Below, piece after piece: positions 17,294 through 23,044 of a DNA stretch of 23,044 nucleotides (position 1 is the stretch's first letter; each line of letters opens with the position of its first letter). The notes beneath the pieces were generated by a model. That model was not told the origin of the DNA. It did no database searches and saw only the letters and a program-made list of their open reading frames with translations. Made by a program: the position numbers and the translations under genes. Location: the IMG/VR virus record IMGVR_UViG_3300029986_000084, positions 1 through 23,044 of that record; one strand, written 5' to 3'. This DNA is from a virus.

Positions 17294-17877
17294 TTTTCTT
17301 CCCCTAACATTTCAGTGAGACGTTGTTTCTGCCAATTAAGTTCAGCGGCCCTGGCGTTCCCGGTGTCCCCGGCGGCGTCCCTGGCATCCCCGGCGGCATC
17401 CCCGGCGGCGTCCCCGGCGGCCCAGGCGGCGGCCCTGGCGGCGGCCCTGGCGGCCCAGGCGGCGGCCCAGGCGGCGGCCCAGGCAGCGTCCCAGGCAGCG
17501 TCCCAGGCGGCGGCCCCGGCGGCGGCCCCGGCGGCGGCCAACTCACCATCGGATGCTTCGCCCCGCAACCAAGCCCTCTTCGTCTCGACGGCCTTACGGG
17601 GCCGAGGATCATCTGGATATTTGGCCTCGTAAAGGTGGACAACTCTCTCTGCGCAGTCGCAGGCAAAAGCATGGGCTATCTTCTCGCCTTCCGGTCCGCA
17701 AGCATTAGCCAGCGACCACAAGGCATCGTCAAAGTCATTGCTTTCCAAAATAACCTGCACCGTAATCGGTGTTTCGCAGCCGTACAACTCGACCGAGCCA
17801 AGGTGCCTGGCCAGCTTTCGGTATCCCTCAACACAGGCACCAGCTTTGCGAAGCTCAGAGAATGTGGTGTAAATCAT
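17290..17877 (-). CDS. Imm5-like protein with Ala/Trp repeat tail
   Basis: 195 residues. The central part, CDCAERVVHLYEAKYPDDPRP followed by RKAVETKRAWLRGE, matches the Imm5-type immunity-protein pattern (CAxRVLxxxE..PxDxRPRxAIExxRxWxxGE). Then comes a long tail of short repeats (AAWDAAWDAAWAAAWAA, later AAGDAAGDAAGDA), ending LNWQKQRLTEML. Immunity proteins protect cells from toxins; phage copies have no proven role and may be morons. The start is ATG 17877, with GCTGAGGAGCATCAA before it; an ATG nine codons earlier lies too close to the transcript start. It heads the 13.7-17.9 kb operon. Confidence 0.78.
   Translation of the reverse strand: MIYTTFSELRKAGACVEGYRKLARHLGSVELYGCETPITVQVILESNDFDDALWSLANACGPEGEKIAHAFACDCAERVVHLYEAKYPDDPRPRKAVETKRAWLRGEASDGELAAAGAAAGAAAWDAAWDAAWAAAWAAAWAARAAARAAAWAAGDAAGDAAGDARDAAGDTGNARAAELNWQKQRLTEMLGEEK
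17345..17540 (-). repeat. GC-rich low-complexity tandem repeat
   Basis: About 195 bases of imperfect short repeats built on GGCGGC, TGG and GAC-type units, multiples of three, coding Ala-Ala-Trp-x in the gene. Such tracts expand and contract by slippage, so length is expected to vary between relatives. On the opposite strand the same bases can be read as a collagen-like Gly-Pro-Gly frame, which is a by-product. Confidence 0.85.
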
Positions 17878-17911
17878 TTGATGCTCCTCAGCAAGGAATT
17901 TCATAACCTTG

Positions 17912-17950
17912 ATCTTAGCTTGCCGACCAAGGTCTGTAAATAGCTATTTT
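17912..17950 (-). promoter_or_regulatory. Sigma-70-like promoter, leftward (17.9 kb), fused to a stop codon
   Basis: Minus strand: AAAATA (17945-17950), -35 TTTACA (17935-17940), 17-base spacer, -10 TAAGAT (17912-17917). The A-rich box overlaps the TAA stop of the upstream gene (17949-17951). The spacer has GACC-TT-GGTC. Leader: CCTTGCTGAGGAG. Confidence 0.8.
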
Positions 17951-18389
17951 ACGCTTCCTGGTACCAGCAAGCCTCGGACAAGGGCTCAGGTTCAATCAGT
18001 ATCACGCCGTGCGGCATTGACACCTTCACCTTGACGTGGCCGTGCTCTTGGCGGCATGGGATAATCAGGTGGAGCATTGAAAACGACGGACGGCGATCTC
18101 GGTAAACACCAAGCTTCAGATTTAAAGCCACCTTCGTAGGCCCGACCTGCTCTAGCTCAAGTCCTCCAAGGAGGTTAGGGAACTCGGTGCCAATCAACAC
18201 TAATTTGCCGTAAGCGTTTCTGGCTTCCAGCGCGTATCGCGAACCAGGATCTAACTGCCATAGACCACCTAAGGGCGCCAAAATTCTTTGTGGGGCTCTA
18301 GCTATCCAACTCAGACAAGCATTCTGGTTCGTAACGAAGATCTTCGCCTGAACGGCAGCAGGGTGGTCGTTCCAGTTGATGTCGTTCAT
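17949..18389 (-). CDS. Phage protein of unknown function (beta-rich)
   Basis: 146 residues: MNDINWNDHPAAVQAKIFV at the start, beta-strand-like pattern with LGGLELEQVGPTKVALNLKLG and VKVKVSMPHGVILIEPEPL later. No family recognised. The start overlaps the upstream stop as ATGA. Last gene before the 17.9-kb promoter, and its stop codon is shared with it. Confidence 0.65.
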   Translation of the reverse strand: MNDINWNDHPAAVQAKIFVTNQNACLSWIARAPQRILAPLGGLWQLDPGSRYALEARNAYGKLVLIGTEFPNLLGGLELEQVGPTKVALNLKLGVYRDRRPSFSMLHLIIPCRQEHGHVKVKVSMPHGVILIEPEPLSEACWYQEA

Positions 18390-18592
18390 AACAACCGAAC
18401 CTCAGGTAGGCACCGCAACTGCTTCGGCTCGCCAGAGACAACCATGACCGAGTGGCCAAACTGCCGCAGCGTGATCTTAGCCTGGCCCACGGTCAGACGC
18501 AGCAGCCCATTCTGAAGCCGCATATCCGACTGCCATTCCTCGGTGAGGTTTATCGAGCCTACAAGTAGACCGTTATGATAAAGGTCGCTCAT
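18386..18592 (-). CDS. Small phage protein of unknown function
   Basis: 68 residues: MSDLYHNGLLVGSINLTEEW, then LRLTVGQAKITLRQFGHSVMVV, strongly beta-like. A GTG one codon earlier is possible, but TAGGAG fits the ATG at 18592. It is coupled to the next gene by ATGA. Not recognised. Confidence 0.65.
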   Translation of the reverse strand: MSDLYHNGLLVGSINLTEEWQSDMRLQNGLLRLTVGQAKITLRQFGHSVMVVSGEPKQLRCLPEVRLL

Positions 18593-18618
18593 CACACATC
18601 TCCTAAACAGATAAACGC

Positions 18619-18804
18619 TTACGGCACAGCTTTCAGACTACCGTCCGGTAACAGACACACGCGAGCGTGGCCAATGGCGTAGATCCCAGCCCCAATAGAG
18701 CCACAGGCTTTCTGGTCCGCCAAGTCACTGAAGCTGCCTATCACCACGACCATCACGGCTATTACAATCGCCACGACAGCCACCACCTCGTCGAACGTCA
18801 TCAT
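18619..18804 (-). CDS. Small membrane protein, one TM helix
   Basis: 61 residues with a hydrophobic stretch at about 6-26 (EVVAVVAIVIAVMVVVIGSF) and two Cys later (KACGSIGAGIYAIGHARVCLL) that may pair outside the cytoplasm. It starts two bases after the stop of the primase-helicase, without a strong ribosome site of its own, so it is probably translated by re-initiation. Function unknown. Confidence 0.62.
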   Translation of the reverse strand: MMTFDEVVAVVAIVIAVMVVVIGSFSDLADQKACGSIGAGIYAIGHARVCLLPDGSLKAVP

Positions 18805-18805
18805 C

Positions 18806-20911
18806 TCAGTACTTCCCTTTCTTCCCAGCCTTGCCCCCGGCCGTTGGCGCTAAGTGAGCCTTGACCTCGGCAGCCGTGGCCTCAGCCCAGCGACCTACGT
18901 TCCGAACTGCGTAGAACCGGTCTTGCACGTCTCCGACCCTGATTGGCTTTCCGTCAAGGATCTGCCTAGCTCCAGCCTTCTTCAGGTTGTTCCCCATGCC
19001 TTGAGCTGAGACCTTCGTCTTCCCCAGCGGGTCATAGAGGTCAAGCAGCTCTTTGTTGGTGTACAGATCCTTGGTAAGCTTGATCTCTCCAACCCGCAAC
19101 AGGCTGTCAGGGTCGGCCAAGAGCTCGTGGACCCAAGCCCCAAGGTCTGACTTCCCGTCCATGATCATACGCTCTTTAGCGGCGGACTTGAAGGCCGGAG
19201 CTGTCGGGTTGAAGTCACCGAGGTCCAGCTTCATGAAATAATCGAACAGAGCCCCAGGACCCTCGCCATCCAGCCACATCATATAGTCGATGTAGAATTC
19301 CTCGCCCATGGGGCCGACGATAACCTCGTGGACGTTGAAGCGTCGGTCGTCGTCTTCAAGGAAGAACGCGTCAGGATGGTTGGAGGTGTACAGGTAGTTG
19401 ATGACGTCTGGGATCGTATAGATCGGCACGTATTTCCCATTGACCCGCATCTCGGTCTGGGTGATCAGGTCCTTGAGGGCGTCAGCCTCGCTCCGCTTGT
19501 TTGAGCCAGTGATCTCTTCGCCTAGCACAAACTGCTTGTTCTCGGCCCAGTCGTTGTAGTCACGCTCAAGGTCCTTCTGATTGATCTTCGCAAAATTCGT
19601 GCCGTAGATCTTCCTCATCGTGGCACCCAACAAGGACTTGCCGGTTCCATGCACCTTGCCATGGATGACGAAGCTGCTGAACATCTTAATTCCCGGGTAC
19701 TTCAAAGGATAGGCCAGCCACCGTAGGAAATGGCGTTTCAGCTCGGTCTCAGCTCCTGTGAACAGGTGGTCAACGAGCTTAAGGAAGGGCTTCACGTCCC
19801 CTTTCTTAGGCTCACAGCCCCAACCCTTCCAGGTATTGTAGCAGCGGTCGTCGTGCTCATTCTGGCAGAACATCTCCCTGCCTGGGGCGTAGGTCAGCTT
19901 AATCGCCTCTTCGCGGAACTCCCACTTGAGCCAACTGGCCGACGCCGACTTCTTCGTCAGCTTAGGACTGCCATCGGGGCCGAACGTGTACTCGTGGCAG
20001 GTTTGGGTCGAGTATGAATGGTTCTTAAAGGCGTCGGGCGAGGTTTTTTGGCCAGTCTTCTTAACGACCACCATGCCAGGGTCTCGGACGTAGACGACCT
20101 GCTGGTTCAACGCCCAAAGGCCCTTGGCCATGGTCATTGGTTGAGCCTGGTGAAGCAGCAGCGCAAGGTCTGCCTTTGAGTTGGCCATGAGGAAGTCGTC
20201 AAGACCGGTCTTTTTGTCTTCCTCCTCGTACACATCTGGGAGGGCAACGTAGAAGGGCAGAGCCCCACGATCCATGAGCTCTTCGGCCAGCATGTTAATG
20301 GCTTGCACGACGTGCTCGTTGTTGCGGAAGTCAGAGTCAAAGACGAGGTACACCGCTCGTCTGGCCCAAACCACGCGCTCAAGCTCTCGGATGAAAGGCA
20401 CGCCTTCCTTTGTGGAGCGGAAGTTGAACACACCACCAAGACCGATGGTGGCAAATCCCTCTCGACAGGCCTTGGCCGCCTTGAGCTCACCCTCAGTGAT
20501 CAAGAGAGGTTCTCGCCAATCACTAAGGACTTCGGCCCAAGGCCTGGTGGCGTTCTGGGGAAAATAGGCGCAGACCCCGGTGTTCGGCTCTTGGACGTAC
20601 CTGGTCACCTTACCGCCGCCGGCCTGTTCGAAGCCCACGTGATCCTTCAGATACCTGAGGCGATAGAACACCGGCCACTTAGGGAGGAACGAAAGCTGCT
20701 TTGTGGGGTCCCATGGGTCAAGGTACGGGATCTTCAGCCCAGCTACAGGATTGAAGTGAGCGAAGCAGGTCGTAGAGTTTTCGATGGCTTCTAGCTTCAA
20801 CAGACGAAAGTCGTCATGGTCAAGGCCTGAGGTCTCAAGCTTCAACAAGGCCAGACGATAGGCCTCAGACGAGGCGGCAGGTGTAGCGGTAGAGCGTTTA
20901 CGTGGGGGCAT
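18806..20911 (-). CDS. Primase-helicase: Toprim-like (DUF3854) plus SF3 helicase (DUF5906)
   Basis: A 701-residue replication protein. The N-terminal half has a DUF3854 Toprim-like fold: LLITEGELKAAKA with catalytic-type Glu140, GLGGVFNF near 158, and VYLVFDSD with D192/D194. The C-terminal half is an SF3 (D5-like) helicase: Walker A GKVHGTGKS (418-426), Walker B FVLGEEI (461-467), sensor NYLYTSNHPD near 505 and DDRRF (521-525). Such fusions prime and unwind DNA at phage forks and pair with a family A polymerase. The C-tail is Gly/Lys-rich. Start ATG 20911 has GGAA upstream, a modest site. The 200 bases ahead of it are structured. Confidence 0.93.
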   Translation of the reverse strand: MPPRKRSTATPAASSEAYRLALLKLETSGLDHDDFRLLKLEAIENSTTCFAHFNPVAGLKIPYLDPWDPTKQLSFLPKWPVFYRLRYLKDHVGFEQAGGGKVTRYVQEPNTGVCAYFPQNATRPWAEVLSDWREPLLITEGELKAAKACREGFATIGLGGVFNFRSTKEGVPFIRELERVVWARRAVYLVFDSDFRNNEHVVQAINMLAEELMDRGALPFYVALPDVYEEEDKKTGLDDFLMANSKADLALLLHQAQPMTMAKGLWALNQQVVYVRDPGMVVVKKTGQKTSPDAFKNHSYSTQTCHEYTFGPDGSPKLTKKSASASWLKWEFREEAIKLTYAPGREMFCQNEHDDRCYNTWKGWGCEPKKGDVKPFLKLVDHLFTGAETELKRHFLRWLAYPLKYPGIKMFSSFVIHGKVHGTGKSLLGATMRKIYGTNFAKINQKDLERDYNDWAENKQFVLGEEITGSNKRSEADALKDLITQTEMRVNGKYVPIYTIPDVINYLYTSNHPDAFFLEDDDRRFNVHEVIVGPMGEEFYIDYMMWLDGEGPGALFDYFMKLDLGDFNPTAPAFKSAAKERMIMDGKSDLGAWVHELLADPDSLLRVGEIKLTKDLYTNKELLDLYDPLGKTKVSAQGMGNNLKKAGARQILDGKPIRVGDVQDRFYAVRNVGRWAEATAAEVKAHLAPTAGGKAGKKGKY

Positions 20912-21113
20912 ATGATCATTCCGTTCTCGAGTTCGGCTGCTCAGCTCAGCCGCCCTTGACAGCCTCAGCTCTGTCTTAGGTGCCGACGGGCTCCGCGTTC
21001 CTTGCTGAGGAGAACGGTGCCGAGGCCAGGTACTGCAACCTGGTGACGAGCAACGTGGGGCCCGCCGGCAAGGGTAGATAAGGCCTTAAGAGAAGGTCTA
21101 TGTACACAGAAAT
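20912..21113. other. 200-base structured gap ahead of the primase-helicase
   Basis: No gene. It holds stem-loops: GGCTG/CAGCC (20935-20951), GACAG/CTGTC (20958-20975), CGTTC/GAACG (20996-21016) and CCAGGT/ACCTGG (21026-21043). A weak promoter-like set follows the stop at 21114 (TAAATT, TGTACA at 21101-21106, poor -10). The TTGCTGAGGAG element, elsewhere on the minus strand, appears here on the plus strand (20999-21012) with TTGACA at 20956 and a nine-codon GTG frame at 21017-21046. Confidence 0.6.
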
Positions 21114-21686
21114 TTAGAGAGCCTTCTTGGGCTTAACCTGACTGGGCCGCTCAATCCGCATCCGCTCGGGTTCGGTGCAATCTTTGCCACGGAAGATTGT
21201 CGGTTGAAAGACGCCCTTGCCGTTACAAAACTTGTTTCGCAAGTACTTTTCTTGGAGCCCGGTATATTCAAGCAAGGCCTTCCAACCTTGTAGCTCGAAG
21301 CGCCCTTTTGTGGAGGAATTAATCTTGAAGATCTCGGCGTCTCGGCGACGAGCCCACATTTCAGAGACGCCGGTGTTTGTGGACTTTTTTCTGGCCACCG
21401 CCAGTAGCGTAAGGCGAGTCTCGACCAGTTCAGATGCCAAGTATCTAAACGCCTCGACCACAGTTCGGATGGCGGGATCAGGGCTTCCGCTAAGACCCGC
21501 AAAATAATCGTTTAGTATTTTAGCTGCAGACTCAGTTTCTATTGGGAATGCACCAAGATCGTCGAAGTTGAAGAACGGCTGGACCAATGGTTGGTCTTTG
21601 GATACAAAACCGTTCTTTTTGTTATGCCTAGCCATTCTTGCTTTGGCCAGAACATTTTCTGGGGGTTTACAACGACCGTGTGGCAT
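21114..21686 (-). CDS. Putative early regulator with HTH-like C-terminal part
   Basis: 190 residues. It is basic at the N-terminus (CKPPENVLAKARMARHNKK). Residues about 130-165 read ELQGWKALLEYTGLQEKYLR and NKFCNGKGVF, which looks like a helix-turn-helix followed by a wing. It is the first leftward gene from the divergent control region and has its own promoter, as expected for an early or repressor-type regulator, but I cannot name a family. The start is ATG 21686, which lies in the transcript and has GGAGAA upstream; an earlier in-frame ATG overlaps the promoter. Confidence 0.62.
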   Translation of the reverse strand: MPHGRCKPPENVLAKARMARHNKKNGFVSKDQPLVQPFFNFDDLGAFPIETESAAKILNDYFAGLSGSPDPAIRTVVEAFRYLASELVETRLTLLAVARKKSTNTGVSEMWARRRDAEIFKINSSTKGRFELQGWKALLEYTGLQEKYLRNKFCNGKGVFQPTIFRGKDCTEPERMRIERPSQVKPKKAL

Positions 21687-21714
21687 ATGACCAATTCTCC
21701 ATGTGATTAATAGG

Positions 21715-21752
21715 ATACTATCATGGGTTCTCGGCAGGGTAAACTGAAAAAT
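21715..21752 (-). promoter_or_regulatory. Sigma-70-like promoter, leftward, of the regulator gene
   Basis: Minus strand: GAATTTTTCAG, -35 TTTACC (21738-21743), 17-base spacer, -10 TAGTAT (21715-21720). It differs from the set in having T-rich rather than AAAATA sequence upstream. It faces away from the terminase promoter. Confidence 0.65.
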
Positions 21753-21764
21753 TCTTGGCGGCAA

Positions 21765-22165
21765 TGGTATGAAGTTTTTAAGATTGTGGGGCTTTGGGCT
21801 GAGCCCGGTGCACGGTGCGCTACAGCAAGCACTTTGTACTTCTAAGATTACCCTACTAAGGACGGTTATATCTATCTAAATTACCATCTTTACTTTCCTT
21901 TTCTAGGAAAATAGAGAAACCCTGTAGCTTGTAGCAGCTTAGTTTTGTGGTCAAAGACCACAATTCTTTGGGCTTGGCCCTGGCGCTCCCAAATTCACCG
22001 CCATGAAAGAGGACCGGCCACATGAACCACAGAGCTATTTTCACAAAACTAAGCCAGAACCGGGCAGGGAAGGGCTTCCGGCCGTCCAACAATCGTGTTT
22101 ACAGACGATATCAATTCGTGGTATAGTGGAGACTTCAGGGCATTCTCAAACCACAAGGAGACCAC
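21765..22165. other. Gene-poor divergent control region
   Basis: About 400 bases, AT-richer than the rest, between the leftward regulator and rightward terminase genes. It has a perfect 8-bp hairpin TTGTGGTC-AAA-GACCACAA (21945-21963), a 13-bp inverted repeat with arms 92 bases apart (21937-21949 and 22042-22054), TTTTC-TAG-GAAAA, and GGGCT-G-AGCCC. An open minus-strand frame (21856-22092, TTG start, one TM-like segment) has no ribosome site and was not called. An origin or operator function is possible but not shown. Confidence 0.6.
22098..22127 (+). promoter_or_regulatory. Sigma-70-like promoter, rightward, of the terminase genes
   Basis: Plus strand: TGTTTACA with -35 TTTACA (22098-22103), 18-base spacer, -10 TATAGT (22122-22127). 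The spacer contains ACGA and TCGT, a short dyad. The -35 and flanking TG..AG match the leftward promoters; the A-rich box is missing. Confidence 0.72.
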
Positions 22166-22531
22166 ATGGCCGGGAAAAAGCGTGAACCTGTAGACCACAT
22201 GCCCGCCGTGACGCTACGAGGCGTTCGGCCCCAGGGTCCTCGTGGTGGACCTGGGCTCCATAAGGAGAACCGCCTGACCGACGCTCAGCGCCAAGCGCTG
22301 GCAGTTAAGGCCGGTGGCATCACGCCCTTGGAATTTGCCGCTTCAGTGCTGCGAGACAAGGACGCCCCCATGGTCGAGAAGCGCTGGGCCGCCGAGCTCC
22401 TGATGCCTTACATGCACCGCAAGCTCCCCGTCGCCATTGAGGGCGCCTTCATGCACGGGTCTCCCGCTGAGATGGCCGCCATGCTTCCCAAGCTTGTGGT
22501 CAACTTCGTCGAGGCCTCTGAGAAGAAATGA
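22166..22531 (+). CDS. Probable small terminase subunit
   Basis: 121 residues directly before the large subunit, overlapping it by ATGA. The N-terminal 35 residues are basic and Gly/Pro-rich ([18 protein letters not shown]); the middle reads [19 protein letters not shown], then [21 protein letters not shown], a pattern common in short proteins encoded just before phage large terminases. A small subunit recognises the packaging site and feeds DNA to the ATPase. AAGGAG sits before ATG 22166. The clear HTH of some families is not visible, so the call leans on position. Confidence 0.72.
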   Translation: MAGKKREPVDHMPAVTLRGVRPQGPRGGPGLHKENRLTDAQRQALAVKAGGITPLEFAASVLRDKDAPMVEKRWAAELLMPYMHRKLPVAIEGAFMHGSPAEMAAMLPKLVVNFVEASEKK

Positions 22532-23044
22532 CGACCCTCGCCTGCATCGAGAAAAAACCAGACATTGGTCTCGACGTACCAGGCGCCTTTCGTGGTCTCT
22601 ACCGGAACCACCGCTACAAGGTGTTCTACGGTGGGCGTGGTTCCTCCAAGTCCTGGACCATCGCGCGGGTGCTGATCAGCCTCGCGTACACCAGCAAGGT
22701 CCGAGTGCTCTGCGTCCGTGAATTTCAAACGTCCATCGCGGACTCAGTCCACAAACTGTTGAGCGACCAGATTGAGGCCTTGGGCCTCAGTTCTTTTTTC
22801 GTCATCACGAAGAACAGTATTCTTTGCCCGTTGACTGGGTCTGAGTTCCTGTTCAAAGGCCTTCGCCGCAACATCAATGAAATTAAGTCGACTGAGGGCA
22901 TCGACGTCTGCTGGGTCGAAGAAGCCCAGTCGGTATCCGCCGAGTCCTGGCAGATCCTGATCCCCACCATCCGCAAGGAATACTCGGAAATCTGGGTGAC
23001 CTTTAACCCCGATGACTCTGAGTCCTCGACCTGGAAGCGCTTCG
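22528..23044 (+). CDS. terL: Large terminase subunit, PBSX-type, N-terminal part (runs off window)
   Basis: The first 172 codons of the packaging ATPase-nuclease. Walker A is [10 protein letters not shown] (34-43), then an adenine- and coupling-region [17 protein letters not shown], and Walker B region [13 protein letters not shown] with the catalytic EE pair, followed by [19 protein letters not shown] (motif III-like). This is the Terminase_3/PBSX XtmB pattern. The nuclease domain lies beyond the window. ATG 22528 overlaps the upstream stop as ATGA. Confidence 0.95.
   Translation, partial: MTTLACIEKKPDIGLDVPGAFRGLYRNHRYKVFYGGRGSSKSWTIARVLISLAYTSKVRVLCVREFQTSIADSVHKLLSDQIEALGLSSFFVITKNSILCPLTGSEFLFKGLRRNINEIKSTEGIDVCWVEEAQSVSAESWQILIPTIRKEYSEIWVTFNPDDSESSTWKRF

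Noticed and set aside
17323-17943. Plus-strand open frame of 206 codons with collagen-like Gly-Pro-Gly repeats
   Set aside because: It is the exact complement of the Ala/Trp repeat of the minus-strand Imm5-like gene. The Gly-x-y look comes from the three-base period of the repeat; there is no ribosome site, and the rest of the frame reads like antisense sequence.
20303-20794. Plus-strand open frame of 163 codons inside the primase-helicase gene
   Set aside because: Antisense to the Toprim-like region with conserved catalytic residues; no ribosome site.
21856-22092. Minus-strand frame of 78 codons with a TM-like segment in the control region
   Set aside because: It would need a TTG start without any ribosome site, overlaps the rightward promoter, and its second half is AT-rich low-quality coding. 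Kept only as a remark in the control-region entry.
1-23044. tRNA genes, CRISPR arrays, insertion sequences, integrase and attachment sites
   Set aside because: I looked for cloverleaf patterns with a GGTTCGAATCC-like arm, spaced direct repeats, transposase-like frames and recombinase motifs, and saw none.

Overview
This window is a stretch of a tailed double-stranded DNA bacteriophage or prophage. It contains a replication module (family A DNA polymerase, Toprim/SF3 primase-helicase, ATP-dependent DNA ligase, flavin-dependent thymidylate synthase), a large terminase subunit of the PBSX type, many very small tightly overlapping genes, and no bacterial housekeeping genes. The sequence is moderately GC-rich. 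Its Shine-Dalgarno (SD) sequences are strong and of the AAGGAGGT/GAGGAG type, and its promoters look like host sigma-70 promoters. That fits a proteobacterial host. A GcrA-like zinc motif and the general style hint weakly at an alphaproteobacterium, but the host cannot be fixed from the sequence alone. No integrase, tRNA, CRISPR array, insertion sequence, virion structural gene or phage RNA polymerase was seen.

Layout: positions 1-21,700 are read almost entirely leftward (minus strand); positions 22,080-23,044 are read rightward and begin the packaging genes (small then large terminase subunit). The two arms meet in a gene-poor, AT-richer control region at about 21.7-22.16 kb with promoters facing outward. 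Going leftward from it: a putative HTH regulator (21.1-21.7 kb); a 200-base structured gap; the primase-helicase (18.8-20.9 kb); three small genes; an Imm5-like protein with an Ala/Trp repeat tail, heading a run of about a dozen coupled genes (13.7-17.9 kb) that is rich in shuffled domains; a second small operon (11.6-13.7 kb) ending in a 348-residue coiled-coil protein; a DUF2786 protein; small genes including DUF3310 and a J-domain protein; DNA ligase; a pair of small paralogues; a SNF2-like protein that has lost its ATPase motifs; ThyX; a cysteine-containing, basic-tailed protein; DNA polymerase; and the first codons of a probable PD-(D/E)XK exonuclease at the left edge.

Regulation: at least seven promoters share the layout A-rich box / TTTACA-like -35 / 16-18 bases / TAAGAT- or TAGGAT-like -10 (leftward near 5.1, 5.9, 10.6, 11.6, 13.7, 17.9 and 21.7 kb), and a related one drives the terminase genes rightward. 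Three leftward copies start inside the stop codon of the preceding gene. Many leaders carry the element TTGCTGAGGAG, which includes the SD, and two leaders form hairpins that pair with it. Most genes inside an operon are joined by ATGA, GTGA, TTGA or TGATG overlaps, so translational coupling is the rule. GC-rich stem-loops without clear U-tracts follow several genes.

The most unusual points are the catalytically degenerate SNF2-like lobe, a polymerase with Leu at the motif B position usually held by Phe/Tyr and HDQ instead of HDE in motif C, the modular mosaic region at 13-17.3 kb (including a likely three-part fusion that keeps an internal ribosome site), an HTH-coding frame with no start codon directly behind two stop codons, and the promoter family fused to stop codons.
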